DNA of 64,000 bases from Planctomycetota bacterium (GCA_018242585.1 JAFEBQ010000016.1:107816-171815), one strand, 5' to 3'. Counted from the stretch's first letter, positions 42,505 to 51,716 are shown. The notes: generated by a model not told the origin, from the sequence alone. Program-made: numbers and translations.

Positions 42505-44832
42505 ATGGTCGCCATCGTGAGTTCAATGGCCGCTCGACTGGTGCTGATCGGACTGCTTGTCATTGCCACCACGGGCCGCTCGGCCCGGGCCGATATCGAC
42601 GCCGAGCGGGTCCGCAAGGCGATCGAGTTGGGAACGACCAAGCTGCTGGCCATGCAGGACCAGCGGAGCGGCACCTGGCAAGAGCACCCGGGCCTGCCCG
42701 GCGGGGTGACGGCGCTGTGTACCCTGTCGCTGATCACGGCGGGCGTCAGTGTACACGATCCGCAGGTGCAAAAATCGCTGACGCTGTTGCGCAGCCTGCG
42801 GCCGCGGATGACGTACACCTGTTCGCTCCAGACGCTCGTGCTCTGCGCGGCCGAGCCCCAGAAGGATCTGCTGCGGATTCGCGAGAACGTGCAATGGCTC
42901 GAAAGCCAGCAGATTCGCGAAAATGAAAAGAAGGGAGCCTGGGGTTACGGCAACAGCCAAGGGACCGGCGACAACTCGAACACCCAGTTCGCCATGCTCG
43001 CCTTGCACGAGGCGCGGCGCGTGGGCGTGCCCGTCAGCAAACAGACGTGGAAGCTGGCGCTGGCCTATTGGCTGCGAACCCAGAACTTGGACGGGTCGTG
43101 GGGATACATGGAAGGCGCGCCCGGCACGGGCAGCATGACCTGCGCCGGCATTGCGGCCGTGGTGATCGCGTCGGAAGAATTGGCCGAGACCAGCGCCGAG
43201 GTGCATGGCGACCAGATCCGTTGCTGTGGCGATGCGCCCGACGACACGCCGGTGCAGCGCGCGCTGCAATGGCTGGGCAGCCATTTCAAGGTCGAAACCA
43301 ACCCGGGCATGGCGCGCAACTGGCTGCTCTATTACCTGTACGGCGTCGAGCGCGTCGGCCGGCTAACCAATCAACGCTTCCTGGGCGGCCACGATTGGTA
43401 TCGCGAAGGGGCCAACATGCTGGTCGAAATGCAGGACCGCAAGGGGGGGCTGTGGGTCGGCCCCGGCACCGGCGAAGATAGTCCCAGCGTAGCCACGCCG
43501 CTGGCGCTGCTGTTTCTGTCGAAGGGCCGCCGGCCGGTGCTGATCAGCAAGCTGAAGCACGAGCCGAGCAAGGACTGGAACCATCATCCCAACGACTTGG
43601 GGAATCTGACCGAGTACGCCGAGACGCGCTGGAAGCGCGACATGACCTGGCAAGTGATCGATTGGCCCCGTGCGTCGAGCGACGACTTGCTGCAATCGCC
43701 GGTCGTCTGGTTGTCGGGGCGCGACAAGTTGCAACTGACCGATGCGCAAGTTGCGTCGCTGCGCGACTACGTCGATCGGGGTGGTTTTCTATTCGCCGAG
43801 CAATGCTGCGGCGGCAAGGACTTCGACCAGTCGTTCCGCGCGCTGGTCAAACGAATGTTCCCCGAGGTCGAACACGAACTGCGCTTGCTGCCGCCCGAGC
43901 ATCCGATCTGGACGGCCGAAGAGCGAGTCGACTCGAATTATTTGAAGCCGCTGTGGGGGATCGACGTCGGTTGTCGCACGGCCGTGGCGTATTGTCCCGA
44001 GGATCTGGGGTGTTATTGGGAAGTGGCGTCGCCGATGCGCGACGAATGGCTCAGGGGACGTCCACGCGCGCAGGTCGAAGCGGCTCGGTCGCTGGGCTTG
44101 AACGTGCTGGCCTATGCCACCAATCGAGAGCTGCGCGGCAAGCTCGATGAAATCGCGCCGCCGCTGGCGAGCCACGATCGCGACAAAGTCGAGCGGGCCA
44201 AAATCTGGGTCGGCAAGGTGCGCCATGCTGGCGGGTGGAACGTGGCGCCGGCCGCGCTGCCGAACTTGATGAACATCGTCCAGCGCGAAGCGGGACTGCG
44301 GGTGCGGCTCGACGCCGAAGACCTGAGCCTGGATGACCCCGCGCTCTTCCAGCATCACATGCTGTTCATGCACGGTCGGCACAGCTTTAAGTTCAGCGAA
44401 GCCGAGCGCGCCAAGCTGCGGACCTATGTGGCCCGGGGCGGGTGCATTCTGGCCGATTCGATTTGCTCGAGCCCGGAGTTTACGAACGCGATGCGGCAAG
44501 AGATGGCGGCAGTCTTTCCCGATCATCCACTGGAACGGATTCCGCCGGCGCACCCGATGTTCACCAAGAAGTATGGCGGCTTCGACGTGCGGACGGTGAG
44601 CCTGCGCGAAGCGCAGCCGGCGGCCGGTGGTGGGCCGCGCAAGCTGATCACGCGCGATGGCCCGCCCGACCTGGAAGGGATCAAAATCGACGGGCACTAT
44701 GGAGTGATCTTCTCGCCGCACGATCTAAGCTGCTCGCTCGAGCGCCACGAATCGATCGAGTGTGCTGGCTATGCGCGCAAGGATGCTGCGCAAATTGGGC
44801 TGAACGTGGTGATGTACTCGCTCTACGAGTGA
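42505..44832 (+). CDS. Prenyltransferase-like/DUF4159 protein
   Basis: 775 residues, signal peptide about 8-29. The N-terminal 30-340 part is an alpha/alpha toroid resembling terpene-cyclase/squalene-hopene repeats (AIELGTTKLLAMQDQRSGTW, YWLRTQNLDGSWGYMEGAPG, NMLVEMQDRKGGLWVGPGTG). Two DUF4159 copies follow (about 370-560 and 580-775), each with an RDYVDRGGFLFAE or RTYVARGGCILAD motif typical of this Rossmann-like, amidotransferase-like fold. DUF4159 proteins recur near moxR/DUF58/BatA genes in planctomycetes, as here. No enzymatic role is established. Confidence 0.85.
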   Translation: MVAIVSSMAARLVLIGLLVIATTGRSARADIDAERVRKAIELGTTKLLAMQDQRSGTWQEHPGLPGGVTALCTLSLITAGVSVHDPQVQKSLTLLRSLRPRMTYTCSLQTLVLCAAEPQKDLLRIRENVQWLESQQIRENEKKGAWGYGNSQGTGDNSNTQFAMLALHEARRVGVPVSKQTWKLALAYWLRTQNLDGSWGYMEGAPGTGSMTCAGIAAVVIASEELAETSAEVHGDQIRCCGDAPDDTPVQRALQWLGSHFKVETNPGMARNWLLYYLYGVERVGRLTNQRFLGGHDWYREGANMLVEMQDRKGGLWVGPGTGEDSPSVATPLALLFLSKGRRPVLISKLKHEPSKDWNHHPNDLGNLTEYAETRWKRDMTWQVIDWPRASSDDLLQSPVVWLSGRDKLQLTDAQVASLRDYVDRGGFLFAEQCCGGKDFDQSFRALVKRMFPEVEHELRLLPPEHPIWTAEERVDSNYLKPLWGIDVGCRTAVAYCPEDLGCYWEVASPMRDEWLRGRPRAQVEAARSLGLNVLAYATNRELRGKLDEIAPPLASHDRDKVERAKIWVGKVRHAGGWNVAPAALPNLMNIVQREAGLRVRLDAEDLSLDDPALFQHHMLFMHGRHSFKFSEAERAKLRTYVARGGCILADSICSSPEFTNAMRQEMAAVFPDHPLERIPPAHPMFTKKYGGFDVRTVSLREAQPAAGGGPRKLITRDGPPDLEGIKIDGHYGVIFSPHDLSCSLERHESIECAGYARKDAAQIGLNVVMYSLYE

Positions 44833-44994
44833 TGCGGGGCGGAGAGGGGCTAGGGGTGAGAGGCGAGGGGCTAGCAGATTTTGGGTGGCCGCGGCAACTC
44901 ATTGTCGGGGCGGCGCAGCCGCACGAGGGCATGCTAGCGGTTGCAATCGCGAGCGATTTTCACCGTGTTCCGAGCCCTCTTGTCGCTGGCGCGA

Positions 44995-45017
44995 CCCCGA
45001 CAAGCGAGTTGTCGGGG
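44995..45017. repeat. Perfect 9-bp-stem hairpin
   Basis: CCCCGACAA, loop GCGAG, TTGTCGGGG: a perfect stem without a T tract. It lies in the gap 44833-45347, which otherwise contains a G-rich stutter (GAGGGGCTAGGGGTGAG type, about 44842-44875) and a further GTCGGGGC word at 44904. No gene is supported in that gap. Confidence 0.75.
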
Positions 45018-45347
45018 CTACCCCACGTTGAACGCGGGAAACTCACCTGCGATGTGGGCCTCGAAAACGCCCCAGCCAGCAGGGCTAGCGTCTGAGCGTA
45101 AACGGCTTATTGGCAAACGGCTTGAGTAGCGCCAGCGGACCTCAAGTTGCCTTGCTGCGAACAGGGGGCAAACCTATAATCCCGCCCCACCTGAACACTC
45201 AGGCCCCACCCGGTCAGTCTCCTCGTCTGCAACTCATCGCTCGTTTGGTTCGCAAGCCGGTCGCTCTCCCCGAGTTATCGCCGGCCTGCGCGTGTTCGCA
45301 AGGACGCTCTTCTGCTTTTCGTTCGTCGGCCAAATTGTTGGCGCGAT

Positions 45348-48300
45348 TTGTCGCGCGCGCGAACTGTCGATCGCGCGCCGTGGCGCTGGTGGTGCGCGCT
45401 GGGGGCCGCGCTGGTCGTGTCGCTAAGCTGTGCCGCGCCGCTGCAAGCGCAGATCGAGCCGCCCCGACCCGACAAGAACGAGACGATCGAAATCTCGGCC
45501 CAAGAAGCGCATCGCTGGACGCAAGGGCCGTATGAAGTCTGGTGGCTCACCGGGCAGTGCGCGCTGAAGCAAGGGGCCACCGTGGCCCGCGGCAACGAAG
45601 CCGTGCTGTGGATCAAGCGCTCGGGCGAATTCGGCGATCGCCAGAACTTTGTCACGGCCTACTTCGAAGGCCAGGTGCAAATCGATTACCAGCGTGCCGG
45701 CTTCCCCTACAAGCTGCAAGACGCCACCTGGTTTGGCGAGTTCTTTAGCACCGCGCCGGTCGTGGTCCGCACACCGCCGCCGCGCTCGGAACCGGCCGTG
45801 AAACCGGCGGTGTTCCAGCGCGCCCAGGCGCGGCGCGACCCGCTGTTGGGCCAATCGATCCACCGCACCCAGTTCCAGCCCGAGGGCGTGCCGGCGCCGG
45901 CGGCGTTGCCGTCGGCAGGTCGCCGCTTGCGGGCCTACCCGCGGGGCGGCGCCCGGGTGCAGGCCTCGTGGTTTTCGGTGCCCGAGCGACAAGAGTGGGT
46001 GGCGGTGATCACCTCGGGCGTGAATCTGATCGTGGACAACGATCCGACGATCGGCACGCTCGACATTGCCGCCGATCGACTGGTGCTGTGGACGCGTGGC
46101 GCCGAGCAGCCCGACCTGGCCGGCCAGACGGCCCAGGCCGCCGGCACGCCGATGGAGTTGTACCTGGAAGGGAACGTGACGTTCCGCCAGGGGGACCGCG
46201 TCATCTACGCCAATCGCGTCTATTACGACGTGAACAACCAGTTGGGCACGTTGGTCGAAGCCGACTTAAACGCGCCGGTCCCGTCGTACTTGGGCGTGGT
46301 CCGTTTGAAGAGCGATCTGATTCAGCAGGTGGGCAAGAACCGCTTCGTGGCGCGTGAAACCTCGGTGACGACCAGCAAGTTCGAACTGCCGACCTACCGG
46401 CTGCAAGCGCGCGAGATGGTGTTCGAGGACGAGGACGTGCCGGTGATCGACGGCCTGACCGGCACGCCCGTCGTCGATGAAGAAGGCGAGCAGGTCATCG
46501 ATCGCCGGCAGACGCTGACCAGCAATGGCAACTTCGTTTACGTCGGGCCGGTGCCAGTCTTCTATTGGCCGACGTTCGCCACCGACCTGGAAGAGCCGTC
46601 GATGTTCATCCGCCAGTTGACCATGCGGCAGGATAATATCTACGGCACGCAGTTCCTCTCGCGGTTCGACGCCTACCAGATGCTCGGCATCAAGCGCAAG
46701 CCCAAGGGAACGTCTTGGACGATCAGCGCCGATTACTTCAGCTACCGCGGCTTCGCGGGCGGAACCAACTTTCGCTACTCGCGGGACGAGTTGTTCGGGC
46801 TCCGTGGGCCGGCGCGCGGGTTCATCGACGCTTGGGGTCTGCCGTATGATGGCGGCACCGATACGCTCGGTTCCGACCGGATGAACCTGTCTCCCGAAAA
46901 GGTGAACCGCGGCCGCATCGAGGCCCGGCATCAGCAAGAGCTAGCGAATGGCTGGCGGTTGAAGACCGAGTCATGGCTGATCACCGATCGCAACTTCCTC
47001 GAGCAATACTTCGAGCGCGATTGGGACACCGAGAAAGATTTCACCACCGGTGGGCAACTGAAGCGGCTCGACGGCAACATGTCGTACGGCGTCAATGTCG
47101 ACATGCGTCCGAACGGCTTCTTGACCCAGACCGAACAACTGCCGCGCGGCGATCACTACTGGCTGGGGCAATCGTTCCTGGCGGATCGGCTGACCTATTA
47201 CGAGCATACCTCGGCCGGTTACTACCGCGAACGCGTGGCTGGCGGCGGTTTGAACCCGGTCGATGCGTTGAAAGAGCAGCCGCTGGCGTGGATGGTCAGC
47301 GCGCAAGGCGCGCGGGTGATCTCGACGCACGAAGTCGACGCGCCCGTTGACCTGGGGCCCTTCAAGGTCGTGCCTTACGCCTTGGGCCAGTATGGCTACT
47401 GGGGCCAGGACTTGCAGTTGAATTCAGTCGACCGCCTGTATGGACAGGCCGGCATTCGGGCCAACATTCCCTTCTGGCGAGTCGATCCCACGATCGAAAG
47501 TTCGTTGCTCAACGTGCATGGTCTGGCGCACAAGGTCGTGCTCGACGGCGATCTGTCCGTTTCGGACGCCAACACGCACCTGAACAACATGACGCTGTAC
47601 GACCCGCTGGACGACGACGCCCAGGAAGTGTTCCGCGAGCGGATGCGATACAACATCTATAACCAGAATGGCACCATGCCGGCGCAGTTCGACGAGCGGT
47701 TTTACGCCCTGCGCAGCGGCCTCGCCAGCTCGGTCACTTCGCCGGCGTCTGAAATCGCCGATCGGTTCGCGGCCTTCCGCTTTGGCGCGCGACAGCGCTT
47801 GCAGACCAAGCGCGGCCGCGCCGACAATCGGCGGATCATCGACTGGATGACGCTCGACGCCGGGGCCACGCTGTTCCCCAACCCGAACCGCGATAACTTT
47901 GGCCAGGCGCTGGGCCTGGCGAACTATGACTATCGCTGGTACATCGGCGACCGGTTGTCGCTGGTCTCGAGCGGGCAGTTCGACTTCTTCAACCAGGGAC
48001 AAAAGATCGCCACGTTCGGCATCACCCTGACACGCCCGCCGCGCGGACAGCTTTACTTGGGCTTTTACGCCATGAACGGCCCAATCACGGCCGATGTGTT
48101 GTCGACGTTCTACAGCTATCGGCTCAGCCCCAAGTGGCTGTCGTCGGCCGGCATCACGTACGACCTGGCGGGGAACGGCCTGGTGGGAAACCAGTTGTCG
48201 TTGACGCGCATCGGCGAGGCGTTCCTGACGAACTTCAACTTCGTGGCTGATCCGTACAAGCACAACGTCGGCATCAACTTCATGATCGAGCCGCGCATCA

Positions 48301-48371
48301 TTCCGCGCTCGCGGTTCGGCAACGTCGGCGGCCAGGCCTTGCCCGTGGCCGGCGCGAGCGGCCTTGAATAA
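45348..48371 (+). CDS. LptD/OstA-like outer-membrane LPS-assembly protein
   Basis: 1007 residues from a TTG start; signal peptide about 12-35 (LSCAAPLQAQIEPP). The N-terminal OstA-like region (about 45-130 and 240-345) has the repeated WLTGQCALKQGATVARGNEA and YLEGNVTFRQGDRVIYANRV patterns of LptD. A Pro/Arg-rich insert (about 140-205) separates the two halves, which is unusual. The remaining 600 residues have alternating aromatic beta-strands of a barrel (YVGPVPVFYWPTFATDLEEP, TSWTISADYFSYRGFAGGTN). LptD inserts lipopolysaccharide into the outer leaflet, so this supports a Gram-negative-like envelope. The true start is uncertain as no good ribosome-binding site is visible. Confidence 0.83.
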   Translation: MSRARTVDRAPWRWWCALGAALVVSLSCAAPLQAQIEPPRPDKNETIEISAQEAHRWTQGPYEVWWLTGQCALKQGATVARGNEAVLWIKRSGEFGDRQNFVTAYFEGQVQIDYQRAGFPYKLQDATWFGEFFSTAPVVVRTPPPRSEPAVKPAVFQRAQARRDPLLGQSIHRTQFQPEGVPAPAALPSAGRRLRAYPRGGARVQASWFSVPERQEWVAVITSGVNLIVDNDPTIGTLDIAADRLVLWTRGAEQPDLAGQTAQAAGTPMELYLEGNVTFRQGDRVIYANRVYYDVNNQLGTLVEADLNAPVPSYLGVVRLKSDLIQQVGKNRFVARETSVTTSKFELPTYRLQAREMVFEDEDVPVIDGLTGTPVVDEEGEQVIDRRQTLTSNGNFVYVGPVPVFYWPTFATDLEEPSMFIRQLTMRQDNIYGTQFLSRFDAYQMLGIKRKPKGTSWTISADYFSYRGFAGGTNFRYSRDELFGLRGPARGFIDAWGLPYDGGTDTLGSDRMNLSPEKVNRGRIEARHQQELANGWRLKTESWLITDRNFLEQYFERDWDTEKDFTTGGQLKRLDGNMSYGVNVDMRPNGFLTQTEQLPRGDHYWLGQSFLADRLTYYEHTSAGYYRERVAGGGLNPVDALKEQPLAWMVSAQGARVISTHEVDAPVDLGPFKVVPYALGQYGYWGQDLQLNSVDRLYGQAGIRANIPFWRVDPTIESSLLNVHGLAHKVVLDGDLSVSDANTHLNNMTLYDPLDDDAQEVFRERMRYNIYNQNGTMPAQFDERFYALRSGLASSVTSPASEIADRFAAFRFGARQRLQTKRGRADNRRIIDWMTLDAGATLFPNPNRDNFGQALGLANYDYRWYIGDRLSLVSSGQFDFFNQGQKIATFGITLTRPPRGQLYLGFYAMNGPITADVLSTFYSYRLSPKWLSSAGITYDLAGNGLVGNQLSLTRIGEAFLTNFNFVADPYKHNVGINFMIEPRIIPRSRFGNVGGQALPVAGASGLE

Positions 48372-48400
48372 GCCGTGAGCTTTCGCTCACGCACGCGCGT

Positions 48401-49477
48401 TCAATTGGCCGCGGTGACGATCATCTCGCCACGCAGCGGCAGCTTCGGTCCCGTGGGCTCCTGCACCACGCGGAAACCTCGGCTGAAGGACCGCTGGTCC
48501 GGCTCGGTGGCAATGCGGGCGGCGCTACGGGCCTCGAACGGCGGCGAAATGAACCCGCCGCCGCGCGACACCTTCGACGTGCCGGTCGGCGGCCCTTGCG
48601 GGTCGTCGACCGGCGACGTGCCGTAATAGGTGCTGCTGTACCAGTCGCTGCACCACTCGCGGGCGTTGCCGTGCATGTCATGGATGCCAAACGCATTGGG
48701 GCGGAACTTGCCGACCGGCGCGGTCCAGGCGTAGCCGTCGCGACTGTGCAGCAGCGGCATCGGAATCTTGGTCCGATGCTTGTCGCCGTGGGCGCTGAAG
48801 TTGTTGATGTACAGGTGGGTGGAGATTTGCAGGCAATCTTGCGAGGCCAGGTTGCCGTAGCGCACGCCTTGCTCCGGGTCGTCGCCAAACGAATAGCGCG
48901 TGTTCGAGTCGGCGCGACAGGCGTATTCCCACTCGGCCTCGGTCGGCAAGCGATATTTGATTCCTTCCTTGCCGCCGAGCCAATTGCAGAACGCTACGGC
49001 GTCGTTCCACGAGACATAGACCGCCGGATGATCGTTCGTCATCGGCCAGCCCGGCGACCAGGGGCGGTAGTTCGTCCCTTTGACGAACTTGGCCCCGACA
49101 TAACCCCAATCGGCCCGGCCGTCGCGATCGGCTTCGAGTTGGTAGCCCGACTCGCGCAAGAAGGTCATGAACTGTCCGATCGTCACCTCGTGCTGACCCA
49201 GGTAGAACCCCTTGGTGATCCGCACGCGATGCCGCGGCGATTCATTTTGGAGCCGGCTCTCGGCCTCGTAGGGAAACTTGGCCGCGGCGTCGCCGATCGG
49301 CTCTTCGAGCCCCATCATGAACTCGCCCGGCGGCACGAGCGCCAAGGTCATGCCGATCGAGTTGGTGACGACGATCGGCTCGGGCGCGGTCGACGAAGGT
49401 GTGGCGGCGCGCAGCAGCCCAGGCACGCCGAGTAAGGCACCGGCCAGAACTGCGATGAACCCACCGTGTCGCCACAT
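48401..49477 (-). CDS. Secreted SUMF1/FGE-fold protein lacking the FGE cysteines
   Basis: 358 residues, signal peptide about 1-24. Formylglycine-generating-enzyme-type fold: NSIGMTLALVPPGEFMMG, FYLGQHEVTIGQFMTFLRES, HPAVYVSWNDAVAFCNWLGG, YRLPTEAEWEYACRAD, NAFGIHDMHGNAREWCSDWY and RGGGFISPPFEARSAARIAT. Authentic FGE has two Cys in the last region; here it reads ARSAARIATEPDQRSFSRGF with none, so formylglycine synthesis is unlikely. Other SUMF1-type proteins act on ligands or as modified-substrate binders. The gene lies 29 nt from the LptD stop, converging. Confidence 0.88.
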   Translation of the reverse strand: MWRHGGFIAVLAGALLGVPGLLRAATPSSTAPEPIVVTNSIGMTLALVPPGEFMMGLEEPIGDAAAKFPYEAESRLQNESPRHRVRITKGFYLGQHEVTIGQFMTFLRESGYQLEADRDGRADWGYVGAKFVKGTNYRPWSPGWPMTNDHPAVYVSWNDAVAFCNWLGGKEGIKYRLPTEAEWEYACRADSNTRYSFGDDPEQGVRYGNLASQDCLQISTHLYINNFSAHGDKHRTKIPMPLLHSRDGYAWTAPVGKFRPNAFGIHDMHGNAREWCSDWYSSTYYGTSPVDDPQGPPTGTSKVSRGGGFISPPFEARSAARIATEPDQRSFSRGFRVVQEPTGPKLPLRGEMIVTAAN

Positions 49478-49640
49478 GACGCCAAGCTACCCCGCGCTTC
49501 GCCGAGCAAGCCGCTACGCCGTCAATTCTACGTCACGGTTCCGGGGGTGGGTCGGCGCGCGACACATGCCAAAGTCGCGGGATTTGCCACGAGTTAACGA
49601 TCTATTAACGTGTCTGGACCGTCAGCATCACCACCGTTAG

Positions 49641-49661
49641 CCCCCGGTCAATGACCGGGGG
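49641..49661. repeat. Perfect palindrome, family I copy I1
   Basis: Ten-base arms CCCCCGGTCA and TGACCGGGGG around one base. Its twin with the middle base complemented is at 50198-50218, so the pair flanks the deoxyribosyltransferase-like gene. No T tract follows. Confidence 0.9.
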
Positions 49662-49687
49662 CCATCGATACCGTATTGAGAATTCGC

Positions 49688-50137
49688 TCACAGCGCCTCG
49701 CGCGCCTTGAGCAGCACATCAAGCCGCTCGGCCAGTCGCCCGCTGGCTAGTTCGCTTTCGAACTCCGCTTCGGTCGGATAAAGAATGTCGCTCAAGAACT
49801 TGACGGCCCAGTTGTGAACTAACGGGCTGACGGTGACCACCACGCGGCCGTGGCGATGGGCCTCCCAGATTTCGATGGCGGTCCCCATGCTGGCCTCGGG
49901 CACGAACGCGACCACCACGTCGACCTGGCCGCACATCTGGTTATGATGCAGGAATACCTTGCGCCCCCGGTCGGCGTCGTAGTCGAGCGAGTCGGCATGG
50001 TCGGCCAACGGGTCATAGAGGTCGGCCTTGGGCAGGTGCGTGCGGAGCAACTCCTTGAGCCGAGGCCGGTAGTCCTGGTTGTGCAGGATCGCCCCCAGGT
50101 GCGAGCCTTGCATGATGCCGGCCAAGAAGATGCGCAT
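49688..50137 (-). CDS. Nucleoside 2-deoxyribosyltransferase-like protein
   Basis: 149 residues from the ATG at 50137 (MRIFLAGIMQGSHLG); the frame is open 11 codons upstream. Family features: N-terminal FLAGIMQGS strand, KADLYDPLADHADSLDYD, a QVDVVVAFVPEASMGTAIEI segment with the putative nucleophile E89 in GTAIEIWEAH, and HGRVVVTVSPLV. Such enzymes transfer deoxyribose between bases or hydrolyse nucleotides. It is bracketed by two 21-nt palindromes. Confidence 0.72.
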   Translation of the reverse strand: MRIFLAGIMQGSHLGAILHNQDYRPRLKELLRTHLPKADLYDPLADHADSLDYDADRGRKVFLHHNQMCGQVDVVVAFVPEASMGTAIEIWEAHRHGRVVVTVSPLVHNWAVKFLSDILYPTEAEFESELASGRLAERLDVLLKAREAL

Positions 50138-50197
50138 GGCAATGGTTGTTGTATTGCAAGAAGGGTTCAAGCGTTCACGACAGTAGAAGCTCGCACG

Positions 50198-50218
50198 CCC
50201 CCGGTCATTGACCGGGGG
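50198..50218. repeat. Perfect palindrome, family I copy I2
   Basis: Same ten-base arms as I1 (CCCCCGGTCA and TGACCGGGGG) with T in the centre instead of A, i.e. the exact reverse complement of I1. It lies 60 nt upstream of the deoxyribosyltransferase-like start and before the divergent peptidase gene. Confidence 0.9.
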
Positions 50219-50345
50219 CTAAAGGTCAGGGCGCAGGGGCGCAATTTGCAGCCGGCGCGTGTTCGATGATAGATTCATTCGCGGGGTTGGCAAGCCGGTG
50301 CGCGTGACATCGCACGGCCGGCACACCGAAACAGGAGAATACCGC

Positions 50346-51590
50346 GTGCCCGTTGCTTCGCGCACTGTAAAGAAAAAGCCTGCGTCGCCCAGCACTTCGT
50401 CGGCGAACACTGCCTCGCCCGAGCCCGATCTGGCCGCCGCCTTGAAGCGGGTGATTGAGCTGATGGGGATCGAGGGGCTGAGCGGTCACGAGACAAAGGT
50501 CCGCGACTATGTGATCGGCCAACTGCTCGACGCCGGCTTGCCCCGCTCGGCCGTGAAGATCGACACGGCGCACACGCGGTCCCCATTGGGCGGCGAGACG
50601 GGGAACCTGATCGTGCAACTGCCCGGCACGCTGCGCGGGGCGCGACGATTGTTGATGGCCCACCTGGACACCGTGCCGTTGTGTGCCGGTTCACAGCCAA
50701 AGCTCAATGGCCGGCAGATTCGCTCGGCCAATCCGGCCACGGGACTGGGGGCCGACGACCGGGCCGGCGTGGCGGTGGTGCTGACTGCGGCGCTGGAAAT
50801 CCTGCGCCGCAAGTTGCCGCATCCGCCGCTGACATTCTTCTGGCCGGTGCAGGAAGAAGTCGGCCTGCATGGAGCGCAGTTCGTCGATATCAAACTACTG
50901 GGCAAGCCGGCGCTGGCCTTCAATTGGGACGGCGGCCCGGCCAACAAGCTGAGCGTCGGCGCGACCGGCGCGTATCGGATTGCCATCGAGATCACCGGTC
51001 TGGCCAGCCATGCCGGCGTCGCCCCCGAGAAAGGAGTGAGCGCCATCACCATCGCCGGGCTGGCGATCGCGGAGCTTGAACGCGGCGGCTGGCTCGGCAA
51101 GGTGACGCAAGGCAAAAGCTCCGGCACTAGCAACATCGGCGTCATCAACGGCGGCGCGGCCACGAACGTGGTCACCGATCGCGTGGCGCTGCGGGCCGAA
51201 TGCCGCAGCCACGATCCCCGCTTCCGCAAGCAGATGCTCCGCACAATCGAAACAGCCTTCAAGCAAGCGGCTCGGCGCGTGAAGAGCGCGGGCGGCGCAA
51301 CCGGCAAGGTGACGATCGCGAGCCGGCTCGACTATGAATCGTTCCGGCTGGCGGACAACGAAGCGTGCGTGGTGGCGGCCGAGGGGGCGCTGCGTGCGAC
51401 GGGGGCCGAACCATTGCGCGCCATTGGCAACGGCGGCCTGGACGCCAACTGGATGACGGCTCACGGCATTCCGACGGTCACGCTCGGTTGCGGCCAGCAA
51501 GATGTTCACACGACGAGCGAGACGCTGAACGTCGACGAGTTCGAGCGCGCCTGCCGCGTCGCGCTGCGCTTGGCCGTGGGAGCGGGGTAA
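50346..51590 (+). CDS. M20-family metallopeptidase (PepT/CPG2-like)
   Basis: 414 residues from a GTG at 50346 with AGGAG 9 nt upstream; the frame is open 29 codons further. Metal site motifs: RRLLMAHLDTVPL (first His/Asp), TGLGADDRAGVAVVL (bridging Asp), FFWPVQEEVGLHGA (catalytic Glu-Glu) and a final His in IPTVTLGCGQQDVHTTSE. The dimerisation domain includes IEITGLASHAGVAPEKGVSA. Cytoplasmic, probably a di/tripeptidase or amidase. The N-terminal 40 residues are a Lys/Ser/Pro-rich linker without domain content. Confidence 0.9.
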   Translation: MPVASRTVKKKPASPSTSSANTASPEPDLAAALKRVIELMGIEGLSGHETKVRDYVIGQLLDAGLPRSAVKIDTAHTRSPLGGETGNLIVQLPGTLRGARRLLMAHLDTVPLCAGSQPKLNGRQIRSANPATGLGADDRAGVAVVLTAALEILRRKLPHPPLTFFWPVQEEVGLHGAQFVDIKLLGKPALAFNWDGGPANKLSVGATGAYRIAIEITGLASHAGVAPEKGVSAITIAGLAIAELERGGWLGKVTQGKSSGTSNIGVINGGAATNVVTDRVALRAECRSHDPRFRKQMLRTIETAFKQAARRVKSAGGATGKVTIASRLDYESFRLADNEACVVAAEGALRATGAEPLRAIGNGGLDANWMTAHGIPTVTLGCGQQDVHTTSETLNVDEFERACRVALRLAVGAG

Positions 51591-51594
51591 GAAG

Positions 51595-51630
51595 TGGGGG
51601 CGTGGGGGTGTTGGGGGGTGGGGGAGTGTT
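51595..51630. repeat. G-rich stuttering phrase
   Basis: GTGGGGGCGTGGGGGTGTTGGGG-type sequence after the peptidase stop, related to the phrase inside fmt at 38608-38648. Confidence 0.65.
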
Positions 51631-51654
51631 CGAGGCGAATGCTGCCGCATTTGT

Positions 51655-51710
51655 CTAATTGCTAACCGCTAATTGCTAACCGCTAATTGCTAACCGCTAA
51701 TTGCTAACCG
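51655..51710 (+). repeat. Four perfect tandem copies of a 14-bp unit
   Basis: CTAATTGCTAACCG repeated exactly four times (51655, 51669, 51683, 51697), then CTTCCC and the ATG of the BFD gene at 51717. The unit itself is built of TAATTGC/TAACCGC near-repeats of 7 nt. A diverged relative is at about 8529-8553 (CTAATCGCTAACGGCTAATC). Confidence 0.95.
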
Positions 51711-51716
51711 CTTCCC

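Noticed and set aside
48401..49477. Functional formylglycine-generating enzyme for the two sulfatases
   Set aside because: The two cysteines required in the C-terminal active-site region are absent.
51655..51710. Possible CRISPR array
   Set aside because: The units are 14 bp, contiguous and without spacers, so this is a tandem repeat. No cas gene is near.
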